A DNA stretch of 64,000 nt, from NCBI RefSeq assembly GCF_014636475.1, contig NZ_BMEL01000002.1:496001-560000 (forward strand), written 5' to 3'. Positions 8,642-17,132 of this stretch are shown here, one piece after another. Below the pieces are notes generated by a model. The model worked only from the letters and a program-made list of their open reading frames with translations. It was not told where the DNA came from and did no database searches. Source of the stretch: Halobacillus andaensis (lineage in GTDB: Bacteria; Bacillota; Bacilli; Bacillales; Halobacillaceae). Position 1 is the first letter of the stretch. Each line of letters starts with the position of its first letter. Position numbers and translations under genes: made by a program.

Positions 8642-9613
8642 TTATATGAATTGTTTTATAGGAGCTGTCTGCCAAATTTGAACAAAGTCTTCAATCATGG
8701 CACTTGCGGTTGGTAATTGACCAGCGCCAGGCCCCCTTAAGGTTATGGACCCAACTAAGTCTCCCGTTACGTTAATGGCATTGTCTACTTCTTCTATTCC
8801 GAATAATCCATGTGTAGGTGGAAGGGAAAGGGGCTTGACTGTCCCTTTTAATTCTCCATCCACGAGCTCTAGAGTAGCGACATGGCGAATTTTCTCTCCT
8901 TTATCTTTCGCGGACTTCAAATCGCTTTCGGTAAGATTTGATATTCCTGTTAATGGAACCTCTGACCATTCTGGCTGCTTTTCGTAAAGCAATTGGCTTA
9001 AAATCATTAGTTTATAAAAAGCGTCATGTCCCTCTATATCGTTCGTAGGATCTGCTTCCGCATAGCCTTTTGTTTGAGCTTCCTGAAGCGCTTCAGAGAA
9101 CGATTTATTTTGTTCTTGCATGGCTGTCAAAATATAATTGCTCGTGCCGTTTAATATCCCCTGTACTTTTGTTATATTATTCGTTTGCAGTAGGGTAGTG
9201 AGTGTACCAATAATAGGGATACCTGCAGCTGTAGTAGCTTCGTAACCAACACCGGTCCCTTGCCCTGCACGTTTTATTAGCTCGTGACCGTAGGCCGCAA
9301 ACATTACCTTGTTGGCGGTAACGACATGTATGTGTTGATCAATGGCCTGTTTTAAATAGGAATAACTTGGTTCTACTCCGACGGTAGCTTCAAAGATGAC
9401 GTCTGGGTTATGATTTAAAACGTCGTCAAAACGGTCGGTGACATAAACATCCTCAGGTAAGAACCTTTCTTTATGAATATTGTGGACGAGTACACTTGTT
9501 ACTTCTACTTCGTCACCAAGCAGCTTATGAAGCTGGCTGCTCTTTGTCTGTAAAATTTGATAAATCCCTTGCCCCACGGTGCCGAAGCCTAGGATTGCTG
9601 CTTTAATTGTCAT
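8642..9613 (-). CDS. hom: Homoserine dehydrogenase, short form without ACT domain
   Basis: A 323-residue NAD(P)-dependent enzyme that reduces aspartate semialdehyde to homoserine. GFGTVGQG is the dinucleotide-binding loop; VVTANK and GILNGTSNYILT are family signatures. The chain ends about 100 residues earlier than the Bacillus subtilis enzyme, so the regulatory ACT domain that senses threonine is missing. It overlaps metX by 11 bases. With the S-box upstream this suggests a methionine-dedicated enzyme controlled at RNA level rather than by allostery. Confidence 0.9.
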   Translation of the reverse strand: MTIKAAILGFGTVGQGIYQILQTKSSQLHKLLGDEVEVTSVLVHNIHKERFLPEDVYVTDRFDDVLNHNPDVIFEATVGVEPSYSYLKQAIDQHIHVVTANKVMFAAYGHELIKRAGQGTGVGYEATTAAGIPIIGTLTTLLQTNNITKVQGILNGTSNYILTAMQEQNKSFSEALQEAQTKGYAEADPTNDIEGHDAFYKLMILSQLLYEKQPEWSEVPLTGISNLTESDLKSAKDKGEKIRHVATLELVDGELKGTVKPLSLPPTHGLFGIEEVDNAINVTGDLVGSITLRGPGAGQLPTASAMIEDFVQIWQTAPIKQFI

Positions 9614-10676
9614 GATGATTCACTGCTCCTTCGTTAAGTTTATGGTAAAGCCACGATCCCCACTGATTGAATTCGACTAAAAATCCATCGTGCCCATAAT
9701 CGGTCTGGACGTGCAGATGCTCACTGTTTGCGGCTAACTGACTAAACGGTTTAATGAGCTCTTTTGGATAGAGTAAGTCATGCTCGAAGCTCACTGTGAA
9801 AAGCGGAACTTGGTATTGTGTGGCAGCTTCTTGCAGGGTGCCGCGACTTCGACGGATATCGTGATGGTTCATCGCTTCTAGTAAATAAAGATAGCTATTG
9901 GCATCAAATCGCTCTTTAATTTTCTCCCCTTGATAATCCATATAAGATTGAATATCATACAATGATTCACTTTGATGTCGGTCAAATCTCTTCTGAAATA
10001 GCGTCCCGCTTCGATAGGTGACCATGCCAGCCATCCGAGCAATTTCGAAACCATGAAGCTGCTCATTTTTATCATAGTTTCCATTTGAAAAAGCAGGGTC
10101 ATCCTGAATCGCCCTGGCCCCAATATGATTAAACGCGATGCCATAATCACTTAAGTAAGGTGTGGCGGCAAGAGCGTAAAGCTGCTTCATGAATGTAGGA
10201 TAGAGAAGTCCCCATTCAAGAGTTTGCATGCCTCCTAAAGACCCTCCGACTACGGCATGAACTTCATGAATATCTAGTAATTTTAAAGCTTCATATTGGG
10301 AGTGCACGATGTCTCGAATCGTTATTTTAGGGAAATTCAGACGGTACGGTTCTTTCGTTTCCGGATTAATGCTGGCTGGGCCTGTGGAACCGTGGCAACC
10401 CCCTAGAACATTGAACGTAACGACTTGAAACGCTGTCGTATCAATGGCACAACCATCCCCAACAAGACCATTCCACCAACCTGGGTTCTCTGAAGAACCT
10501 ACGGCATGCTGGTTTCCTGTTAAGGCATGACAAATAAGAATGACTGGAGCATTCTCAGGGCCGTAGCGTTCATACGCTAACTCGACGTCTTGAAGTGTCT
10601 CACCGGACTCTAAAGTGAAGCTTCCAATCGAAACCTTCGTATGGGCCTGTTGACTGATAACGTTTTTAATGGACAT
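9603..10676 (-). CDS. metX: Homoserine O-acetyltransferase
   Basis: A 357-residue alpha/beta hydrolase that acetylates homoserine from acetyl-CoA, the committed step of methionine synthesis. The nucleophile lies in VGGSLGGMQTLEW, the oxyanion region in VLGGCHGSTGPAS, the triad Asp in FEHDLLYP and the His in DYGHDGF. First gene of a two-gene operon with hom, behind an S-box riboswitch. Some MetX-type enzymes use succinyl-CoA, and the sequence alone does not fully decide this. Confidence 0.93.
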   Translation of the reverse strand: MSIKNVISQQAHTKVSIGSFTLESGETLQDVELAYERYGPENAPVILICHALTGNQHAVGSSENPGWWNGLVGDGCAIDTTAFQVVTFNVLGGCHGSTGPASINPETKEPYRLNFPKITIRDIVHSQYEALKLLDIHEVHAVVGGSLGGMQTLEWGLLYPTFMKQLYALAATPYLSDYGIAFNHIGARAIQDDPAFSNGNYDKNEQLHGFEIARMAGMVTYRSGTLFQKRFDRHQSESLYDIQSYMDYQGEKIKERFDANSYLYLLEAMNHHDIRRSRGTLQEAATQYQVPLFTVSFEHDLLYPKELIKPFSQLAANSEHLHVQTDYGHDGFLVEFNQWGSWLYHKLNEGAVNHHDN

Positions 10677-10710
10677 GCACGTTGCCCTCCTTACTAAATT
10701 GACGGCATAT

Positions 10711-10868
10711 AAAAAAGCCCTCTTCTGAAATAAGAAGAGGGCGGTTCGTTAGGTTCCTCCTCTTATCTGTCAGATCGGTGAGATCTGTAGGAATTAGCAC
10801 CTTTTCAAGTCGTTACTTGAAGGTTGCCGGGCGTCACAGGGCCTAGTCCCTCTGCCACTCTAGATAAG
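10711..10868 (-). promoter_or_regulatory. SAM-I (S-box) riboswitch with terminator
   Basis: On the minus strand CTCTTATCTAGAGTGGCAGA is followed by GGGACTAGGCCCTGTGACGCCCGG-type S-box core and GGCAACC, with a closing P1 arm (CAGATAAGAG) about 110 bases downstream. An expression platform follows: GCCCTCTTCT/AGAAGAGGGC at 10717-10742 with a U tract (10711-10716). SAM binding should end transcription before metX. Confidence 0.95.
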
Positions 10869-10908
10869 AGTTATTTAATTAATCGTTGCGTTAAAAGGTA
10901 TGGTACGA

Positions 10909-10937
10909 ATTATAGAATGACACGTACGTAATGTCAA
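10909..10937 (-). promoter_or_regulatory. Consensus sigma-A promoter of metX-hom
   Basis: The minus strand has TTGACA (10937-10932), a 17-base spacer and TATAAT (10914-10909). Both hexamers are perfect. It lies about 40 bases before the S-box aptamer. Confidence 0.85.
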
Positions 10938-11026
10938 ACTATTTGTGAAAATCCACTAGTACGTTTGAAAGGGAAGGACGTTGGGAAAGTACTTACCAAG
11001 ACCAAGAAAAAAGGAGAGAATCAATC

Positions 11027-11224
11027 ATGAAGGAATATAGTGTAGCACCAAATAAAGATGTAACAGGATGGATTGTAAAAATTGAGGATATCGCTCCAAC
11101 GGACGAATATGATGAGCGAGATACAGCTGTAGAAAAAGCTAAAGAAATGGCTCAAGAAAATAAGCCGAGCCGTCTTTTAATTTTAGATCAGAATCACGAA
11201 GTAGAAGAAGAAATCAAATATTAG
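11027..11224 (+). CDS. DUF2188-like small protein
   Basis: A 65-residue acidic cytoplasmic protein. The GWIVKIEDIAPTDEYDERDTA and SRLLILDQNHEVEEE layout matches DUF2188, a short beta-alpha fold whose members often contain a 'gWavk...a......T.. eA...ak..a' pattern. The function is unknown. An RBS AAAGGAGAG lies just upstream and an intrinsic terminator directly downstream, so it is a real single gene. Confidence 0.75.
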   Translation: MKEYSVAPNKDVTGWIVKIEDIAPTDEYDERDTAVEKAKEMAQENKPSRLLILDQNHEVEEEIKY

Positions 11225-11226
11225 TC

Positions 11227-11256
11227 AAAAAAGCTCCCAAGCGGGAGTTTTTTTTA
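11227..11256 (+). terminator. Terminator of the DUF2188 gene
   Basis: CTCCC and GGGAG flank an AAGC loop, with A and T runs extending the stem and a T tract after it. Confidence 0.8.
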
Positions 11257-11317
11257 TAGAAATAATGAAGTAAAAGCGTTACGCTGAAGATAACAACGAT
11301 AAGGGTGTGCGCAACGT

Positions 11318-12532
11318 ATGAATTCAAATCCAGATGTTATTATCGTCGGGGCTCGTGTAGCTGGGGCAAGCCTTGCGATCTTATTAGGAAGAATGGGGAA
11401 GAAGGTCTTATTGTTAGATAAAGCAGCTTTTCCTAGCGATACGCTTTCAACTCATCATCTCTCTCACCTTGAATATGTAAAAAAACTTGATGTATTAGAA
11501 GAGGTAGAAGCTTCAGGGTTACGAAAAATCAACCGTATGCGTACCTACATAGGAGATAGTTTTATAGAAGGGCCACGTGCTTCGTATACTCTGATTCCAA
11601 GAAGAGATCAATTTGATCACGTGTTAGTAAAGAAAGCATTATCTTATCCAACCGTCGATTTGAAGGAAGGCTACATAGTTAACGATATTTTAAAAGCTCA
11701 TGATCGTGTCCAAGGTGTTAAAGCACAAGATAAAAAAGGAAACGTTCATGAATTTAAAGCCTCCCTTGTCGTAGGAGCAGACGGGAAGAATTCATTCATC
11801 GCTCAAGAGGCGGGGGCCAAAAAATATAACGAACAGTCTCCTGTCCGCCCTGTATTTTATGGATACTATCATAATGTGCAGCCTATAGTGGAACCGACGA
11901 CAGAAATATTTTTAAATAAAGGAAGAATCGGATTTTTATTTCCTATGGAGCCGGGGGTGGACTGCTTAGGGTTGGAAGTACTTCCCTATGAGTTTTCTGA
12001 GATAGCGAAAAACCCTGAAAGATTCGAAGAAATTTACCGGCAGTTTTACGGAATGGAAAGTCGGTTAGCTCAAGCTTCGCTTCAAGGCAGGATCATTGGT
12101 ACGACGGGTATGCCGAATTTCTATAGAGAGGCTGGAGGAAACGGATGGGCCTTAGTAGGTGACGCAGCTCATAGTAAAGATCCGAGTACTGGTTTAGGAA
12201 TGAATGACGCTCTGATGCAGTCTTTCCTTTTAGCAGAAGCGATTGAGGCTTGGGATAACGGTGGCTCGTGGCGCGAGCTCATCAAACGTTTTCAAAAGCA
12301 AAGGGATGAAAATTTAGGTCCAGGCTACCGTTTAACATTAGACTATATTCAATCTCGCAGAGCGCTTACGTCACAGGAAGAATCTTTGTTTCAAGCGATG
12401 GCTGCAAACCCAATGGTGTGGAATAAAGTGGTTCCCCATTTGCCTCAGTTGCTTAAGCAGCAGTCCCAACACATGCCTGAACTGTATGGATCAGTGGAGC
12501 ATGAAGCAAAGAGTTTTGGTTTTGAGTACTAA
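11318..12532 (+). CDS. FAD-dependent monooxygenase, GGR/PHBH-like fold
   Basis: A 404-residue flavoprotein. The N-terminal Rossmann motif is IIVGARVAGASLAILLGRMG, with the second-strand acid in LLLDKAAFPSDT. VVGADGKNS and WALVGDAAHSKDPSTGLGMN are the conserved FAD motifs of aromatic hydroxylases, halogenases and geranylgeranyl reductases. The substrate is unknown. The next gene begins 18 bases later and may encode a helper. A reductase or epoxidase of lipid substrates is as likely as a hydroxylase. Confidence 0.75.
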   Translation: MNSNPDVIIVGARVAGASLAILLGRMGKKVLLLDKAAFPSDTLSTHHLSHLEYVKKLDVLEEVEASGLRKINRMRTYIGDSFIEGPRASYTLIPRRDQFDHVLVKKALSYPTVDLKEGYIVNDILKAHDRVQGVKAQDKKGNVHEFKASLVVGADGKNSFIAQEAGAKKYNEQSPVRPVFYGYYHNVQPIVEPTTEIFLNKGRIGFLFPMEPGVDCLGLEVLPYEFSEIAKNPERFEEIYRQFYGMESRLAQASLQGRIIGTTGMPNFYREAGGNGWALVGDAAHSKDPSTGLGMNDALMQSFLLAEAIEAWDNGGSWRELIKRFQKQRDENLGPGYRLTLDYIQSRRALTSQEESLFQAMAANPMVWNKVVPHLPQLLKQQSQHMPELYGSVEHEAKSFGFEY

Positions 12533-12550
12533 ATGAAAGAGGGGAAATCT

Positions 12551-13000
12551 ATGACTTGGACTAAAAAGACAGCGTTTGCTAAATTGCAAGACATCTATAC
12601 CGATAAGGTGATGCAGGACGAGAAACGTAGAATCTTTCAGCAAGTTTATCGGCATCTTTACGAGCATTTAGATGACTTGGCTGTAAAGAAGGGAATGAAA
12701 GAGGAAGCGGAGAAGCAGCTTAAGTTGTTTAAAGAGTATACATTTATGCCAGGAGATAATCTGTTCCAATCTATGCGCTATGTATTTCTCATCGCCAGAG
12801 GAGAGAAGGAGACCGATCCTAACGAAACAGAAAGGCATCTGAATCGAATTTATCGAGCCCTTTTTCAGCCAGCCGGTTTAAAAAATCCGTATATTCCTGA
12901 TTCTTTTTGGACGACAACACTAGGTGTAGCCTGTCTAGTAGCACAGGAAGGGGTAGAGTCCGTTTACCCTCTATTAGATGAAATTGTGGAAGATGAATAA
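12551..13000 (+). CDS. Uncharacterised helical protein downstream of the flavoprotein
   Basis: A 149-residue soluble, mostly helical protein with many charged residues and a C-terminal FWTTTLGVACLVAQEGVESV segment. I do not recognise a family. ATG at 12551 is chosen because AAAGAGGGG lies 6 bases before it; an ATG at 12533 directly after the previous stop lacks spacing. It is probably cotranscribed with the FAD monooxygenase. A terminator hairpin starts right after its stop. Confidence 0.6.
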   Translation: MTWTKKTAFAKLQDIYTDKVMQDEKRRIFQQVYRHLYEHLDDLAVKKGMKEEAEKQLKLFKEYTFMPGDNLFQSMRYVFLIARGEKETDPNETERHLNRIYRALFQPAGLKNPYIPDSFWTTTLGVACLVAQEGVESVYPLLDEIVEDE

Positions 13001-13002
13001 AA

Positions 13003-13388
13003 CGAGAGACCTCCTTTTTTGAAAAAGAGGTCTCTCGGCTTATAGAGAAACCTTGTTTTTCTCTACATTTTTTAGGAAGGGGAAAGTTTCTATCGTTCGT
13101 TAGAATAAATGGTTTTAAATAACGACTCCCTTTTCATGGCCCCATACGACGTGGGGGCGTTCGATGTTGGCACAGGACGTGCCGACTCCTGCGGGACGAG
13201 CAGACAGGAGAAGCCCCGCAGGTCGCAGACCGAGGAGATTTTCCGTCTTGCCCCGCGGAAAGCGGTGCTTTTTCCTGTTCCATTTCTCCATACCAATAGA
13301 AAGGAACCATCCTATAGACGCATATTAAATCCGACTAAGCTTTTTCGACAGCCTGGAGAGGCCTTCTTTTGGAAAAAGAGGTTTCTTT
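13003..13388. repeat. Terminator-bracketed intergenic element, copy A
   Basis: The 389 bases between the helical-protein gene and the TetR gene hold no gene. The left hairpin is CGAGAGACCTC / GAGGTCTCTCG (13003-13037); after it come the conserved left end TATAGAGAAACC, an interior with CCGACTCCTGCGGGACGAGC and CCGCGGAAAGCGG, and the right end CTAAGCTTTTTCGACAGCCTG (21 bases at 13335-13355, given here as a position-defined motif). A second hairpin (13356-13388) repeats the first at about 25 of 30 positions. Spurious frames inside the element are not genes. Confidence 0.8.
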
Positions 13389-13389
13389 T

Positions 13390-14235
13390 TTATAGCTGGA
13401 AAAAAGTTCGGATTTGGCCTGTGATCCCTTTAAAGGATTCTTCCTCCTCTAAGTTAGAAAGCATCCCTTTTATAACTGCAGGACGAGCAGAGGGTTTCTG
13501 AATCTCTTCAAGAAGTACAGTAATTGTGACTTCAATATCGCCCGATGCTTTTTCTTTTATTTCTTCTAATGTGTGAACTATGGTGTCGAGCTGGTTGTAA
13601 TAAAAATCTCCAGGAATAATTTCATTCATTAATTGATCAGTTATGACTGGTTGATCATCGTTACGGTTAAATCCTTCAACCAAATAGTCTGTTCGCTTTA
13701 AAATTGCTTTACACAGATTCTCAATATCAAATTCAACTTCTTCGATAATGATGAGATCCATGTAAGCTTTAAACATGCCTTGCATTAACAGCGTCACTTC
13801 CCATATGGTTTGATCAATCTTTTTTCCATAGATGGCAAGAAGACTTCTTTTATAGAATAAGTAAGAGTGGAAGCGCATGTGTTGAAGAAAGGATTCAATA
13901 TCCTCGTTAAAAGGGATGGCTTGTTCCCGGATTTGCATAATAATAAAGTCTCGATGTTTAATGATTTCTTGATAGGTAACCGTTAACTGCTTTACAAATT
14001 TAGTGCGGGGATCTAGGTCCATCGATTCAATGGCGGCAGTTTTTTGTTCGATTTCCTTAGAATAGTGAGTAAAGATAGCAAGCAGTAATTCGTCTTTCGA
14101 TTTGAAATGAAGGTAAAAAGCTCCCTTAGAGATATTGCATTCATTAGCGATCTCTTGTACAGAAGTCGTACTAAACCCTTTTTGGGCAAACAGTTTAATG
14201 GCTTGTTGTATGATATTTATTTTTTTATCTTCCAT
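13390..14235 (-). CDS. TetR-family repressor, YerO-like
   Basis: A 281-residue regulator. The TetR helix-turn-helix spans about residues 8-52 (KGFSTTSVQEIANECNISKG, FYLHFKSKDELLLAI). The long C-terminal ligand domain and overall size resemble Bacillus subtilis YerO, the repressor that lies next to the RND pump gene swrC (yerP). Here the divergent neighbour is only the first ~65 residues of such a pump. The repressor itself looks intact, so it may now act elsewhere or be an orphan. Confidence 0.8.
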   Translation of the reverse strand: MEDKKINIIQQAIKLFAQKGFSTTSVQEIANECNISKGAFYLHFKSKDELLLAIFTHYSKEIEQKTAAIESMDLDPRTKFVKQLTVTYQEIIKHRDFIIMQIREQAIPFNEDIESFLQHMRFHSYLFYKRSLLAIYGKKIDQTIWEVTLLMQGMFKAYMDLIIIEEVEFDIENLCKAILKRTDYLVEGFNRNDDQPVITDQLMNEIIPGDFYYNQLDTIVHTLEEIKEKASGDIEVTITVLLEEIQKPSARPAVIKGMLSNLEEEESFKGITGQIRTFFQL

Positions 14236-14306
14236 CGTGAAAGCTCCTTCATTTTTTCCATAGTAAAAGGTATCCCTTGACTTATGATTATTTGGTTAAT
14301 TAGGGG

Positions 14307-14519
14307 ATGGCCGTTATTAAATCAATCGTTCATTTTTCAATGAAAAATATATTCGTTATATGGTTTATGTCCATTATTATAACCATAGCAGGTTTATATG
14401 CAGGATTAAATATGAAATTAGAAACAATTCCGGATATTGAGTCTCCTGAAATCATTGCAAACACTACGTTCCCTGGAGCCACTCTGAAAGAAGTGATAGA
14501 AGGTGTTCTTTTTCGATAA
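14307..14519 (+). pseudogene. N-terminal stump of an RND efflux pump (SwrC/AcrB type)
   Basis: The 70-residue frame begins VIKSIVHFSMKNIFVIWFMS and continues with the first transmembrane helix and LKLETIPDIESPEI...FPGATLKEV-like porter-domain start, which is how SwrC-type RND pumps begin. Complete pumps have over 1,000 residues. Here the match ends after about 66 residues with a stop, and nothing of the remaining ~950 residues is found before the next gene at 14562. The start has AGGGG directly against the ATG. It is most likely a deletion remnant. Confidence 0.8.
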
Positions 14520-14561
14520 AAAGGGAATGTTCTTGAATGAAATAAAAAGGAGGCCCGTTTA

Positions 14562-15503
14562 ATGAATCACTACGATATCACCATCATTGGGGCTGGTTTA
14601 ACAGGCTTAACAGCTGCCCGGAAATTTCACTCTGCTGGTAAAGATGTACTTCTCGTTGATAAAGGAAGAAGTGTAGGGGGGCGGTTAGCAACGAGACGTG
14701 TGGCGGAGGGAAAAGCTGATCACGGTGCTCAATTTTTTACAGTGCGAACAAATGAGCTGCAACAAGAAGTTGATCAATGGATTAAAAATGGTTGGATTAA
14801 ACATTGGTTTGGAGAAGATTATCCTCGCTATACCGCTATAGATGGAATGAATGGCTTAGCGAAGCACATAGCGAATGGATTAAATGTAAGAACTCATACA
14901 AAAGTGGATCATTGGAGGGAATACGGTGAAGGATACACGATTACAGCCAATGATTCCTCAACATGGCGAAGCAAGAAAATCATTGTTACCACTCCCGTTC
15001 CTCAAGCTGTAGCCCTTTTAGAAAACAGTGGAGTTGAAGCGGGAGCGTTAGAAAGAATAACATTTCAACCTACGTACGTGGGGATTTTTCATTTTGAAAA
15101 ACCTACAAACTTACCTCCAACAGGACATATTGACAAGCAACTTCCGGCTGGTGTGGAGCGGATCGTCGACCACTACAAAAAAGGAATTTCGAAGGACGTT
15201 GTGGTCAGTGTGTACATGACGGCTGAATGGTCAACCGAACATTATGGGGAAAATGACGTTTTAGACCGTATTAAAGAAATCGTAAACGGGTATCTTACAT
15301 TTGGTGACGCAGTATCTGAGCAATTAAAAAAATGGCGCTATGCCCAGGCGGCTGCTACACACTCTCGTTCCTATAAAGCGGTAACGGGATCTGTTTTTGT
15401 AGCGGGAGATGCATTTTTAAGGCCGAATGATGCCTCGGGACGTACGCGTTTTGAAAGTGCGTTTATCTCAGGCATAGATGTAGCGAAAGCTGTAATGAAA
15501 TGA
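14562..15503 (+). CDS. Renalase-like NAD(P)/FAD-dependent oxidase
   Basis: A 313-residue flavoprotein. ITIIGAGLTGLTAARKF is the Rossmann loop and VDKGRSVGGRLATRR the second-strand motif; ADHGAQFFTVR and a C-terminal FVAGDAFLRPNDASGRTRFE complete the renalase/amine-oxidase-like pattern. Bacterial renalases oxidise unwanted dihydro-isomers of NAD(P)H, but the substrate here is not proven. An AAGGAGG RBS precedes the ATG. It may share a transcript with the VOC gene after it. Confidence 0.75.
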   Translation: MNHYDITIIGAGLTGLTAARKFHSAGKDVLLVDKGRSVGGRLATRRVAEGKADHGAQFFTVRTNELQQEVDQWIKNGWIKHWFGEDYPRYTAIDGMNGLAKHIANGLNVRTHTKVDHWREYGEGYTITANDSSTWRSKKIIVTTPVPQAVALLENSGVEAGALERITFQPTYVGIFHFEKPTNLPPTGHIDKQLPAGVERIVDHYKKGISKDVVVSVYMTAEWSTEHYGENDVLDRIKEIVNGYLTFGDAVSEQLKKWRYAQAAATHSRSYKAVTGSVFVAGDAFLRPNDASGRTRFESAFISGIDVAKAVMK

Positions 15504-15576
15504 GCATGATCTTATTAAAGGGGAGAGCTTTATATTATACTCTTGCATGGAATCTTGAAATAGGAGGAATGTAAAT

Positions 15577-16074
15577 ATGAGTCATACTTACCCACGTTCA
15601 TTTTCACATATAGGGCTTTCGGTCCCGGATTTAGATAAAGCGGTTGAATTTTACAAAGAAGTCATGGGATGGTACGTCATCATGGAGCCGTCAGAGGTTG
15701 TGGAGGATGACAGTCCAATCGGTGTGATGTGCAAGGATGTTTTTGGTAAGGGATGGGAGAAATTTAGAATTGCTCACCTATCCACATCAGACAAAATTGG
15801 CATCGAATTATTTGAGTTTCCTAATAACGAAGATCCCGAGGATAATTTTGAATATTGGAAGACGGGTATTTTTCATTATTGCGTCCAAGATCCAGATCTA
15901 GAAGGACTGGTCGAGAAAATTAAAGCTCATGGCGGCAAACAGCGCATGCCGGTACGCGAATATTACCCTGGTGAAAAACCGTACCGCATGGTGTACTGCG
16001 AAGACCCATTCGGTAATTTAGTTGAAATTTACAGCCATAGTTATGAGCTCACGTATTCTGACGGAGCTTATTAA
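15577..16074 (+). CDS. VOC-family protein (glyoxalase/dioxygenase fold)
   Basis: A 165-residue protein with the VOC beta-alpha-beta-beta-beta pattern: FSHIGLSVPDLDKAVEFYKEV at the start with a metal-ligand His, then IELFEF, HYCVQDPDLEG and a C-terminal CEDPFGNLVEIYSHSYE carrying the last acidic ligand. It is annotated in related genomes as lactoylglutathione-lyase-like. Bacilli lack glutathione, so the real substrate is open. A GGAGGAATG-type RBS precedes the ATG. Confidence 0.75.
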   Translation: MSHTYPRSFSHIGLSVPDLDKAVEFYKEVMGWYVIMEPSEVVEDDSPIGVMCKDVFGKGWEKFRIAHLSTSDKIGIELFEFPNNEDPEDNFEYWKTGIFHYCVQDPDLEGLVEKIKAHGGKQRMPVREYYPGEKPYRMVYCEDPFGNLVEIYSHSYELTYSDGAY

Positions 16075-16076
16075 TA

Positions 16077-16114
16077 AAAGGCGGCCATCTAATCTACAAG
16101 ATGTCCGCCTTTTG
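16077..16114. terminator. Bidirectional terminator between the VOC gene and rarD
   Basis: AAAAGGCGGCCATCT and AGATGTCCGCCTTTT flank a short loop. Both strands have a T tract, suiting convergent genes. Confidence 0.85.
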
Positions 16115-16145
16115 CTATGAATGAGGTGAAATGGTCTTTCCATCA

Positions 16146-17048
16146 CTAACTGGCACGGGCTTCATATTTCCTTAATCGTTTCATACGCGAAAAAGTGTAT
16201 ACAGCTAACCCTGCCCAAATGAGTGTGAAGGAGACAGCATGCACTTCTGTAAAAGGTTCTTCGTAAAGAAAAACACCTAAGATAAGCATGATCGTTGGGG
16301 CGAAATATTGTAAAAAACCGACCATCGATAGGGGAATACGTTTGGCTCCGGCTGCAAATAACAGTAGCGGAATAGCTGTGGCCACCCCAGCACCGAAAAC
16401 GAGAACCGTATTCCATGAGACCCAATCGACTTGTTCATAAGTTTTCTGTATACCTACTAAGTAAATGAGAGCAATGGGAGAAACAATTAACGTTTCGATC
16501 ATGAGGCCAAACATGGCGTTTAGTGGTACTAATTTTTTCAGTAATCCGTAGGTGCCGAAACTGAAAGCTAACAACAAGGCAATCCAGGGAACAGAACCGA
16601 AATGAACCGTCATATAAACGACCCCGCTTCCTGCTAATGCGAAAGCAATCCATTGAGGACGGCTGAATGTTTCCTTCAGGACAATCATGCCAAGTAAAAT
16701 ACTGACGAGTGGATTAATGTAGTAGCCAAGACTAGCTTCGACGACGTGTGCGTTGTTTACTCCCCATATGTAAGTAAGCCAGTTAAGACTAATCATGATG
16801 GAAGCTAACGTAATTCCAATCAAACTTCGCTTTTTCTTCCAAACTTGTTTCACTTCTTCAAAGAATTGATGTCTTTTCCTCAGCACTACAATAATCAAGG
16901 TCATGAAAACAGCTGACCATATAATGCGATGAGCCAGGATCTCAAATGGGGGGATATGCTGCATAAGCTTCCAATAAATCGGAAGAAATCCCCATAAGAC
17001 ATATGCTCCTGTTGTATATAGAACCCCTAATTTATTTTCTTCGAGCAT
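16146..17048 (-). CDS. rarD: EamA-family transporter RarD
   Basis: A 300-residue, ten-span membrane protein with two EamA repeats. LGVLYTTGAYVLWGFLPIYWK at the start, ILAHRIIWS, and SLGYYINPLVSILLG are typical of RarD. Members are drug/metabolite exporters; the substrate is unknown (chloramphenicol resistance has been reported for some). It is a single gene; the upstream region is occupied by an inverted-repeat element. Confidence 0.88.
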   Translation of the reverse strand: MLEENKLGVLYTTGAYVLWGFLPIYWKLMQHIPPFEILAHRIIWSAVFMTLIIVVLRKRHQFFEEVKQVWKKKRSLIGITLASIMISLNWLTYIWGVNNAHVVEASLGYYINPLVSILLGMIVLKETFSRPQWIAFALAGSGVVYMTVHFGSVPWIALLLAFSFGTYGLLKKLVPLNAMFGLMIETLIVSPIALIYLVGIQKTYEQVDWVSWNTVLVFGAGVATAIPLLLFAAGAKRIPLSMVGFLQYFAPTIMLILGVFLYEEPFTEVHAVSFTLIWAGLAVYTFSRMKRLRKYEARAS

Positions 17049-17132
17049 AAGCCAAATTCCTCTCTCTTATTTCTAATGCTATTTTAGCCAACTAAAGCAT
17101 AGATGGAAAGAGATATGTTTTAAAATGGAAAA

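Noticed and set aside
8642-9613. Truncated (broken) homoserine dehydrogenase
   Set aside because: The catalytic part is complete and the gene ends cleanly before a shared terminator. Short ACT-less forms exist, so it is more likely functional.
13109-13501. Open frame of 130 residues over element A and the TetR 3' end
   Set aside because: Similar frames occur over the other element copies (for example 61057-61383) with the same Arg/Ser/Pro-rich composition. They arise from the GC-rich repeat, lack RBS sites and overlap real terminators.
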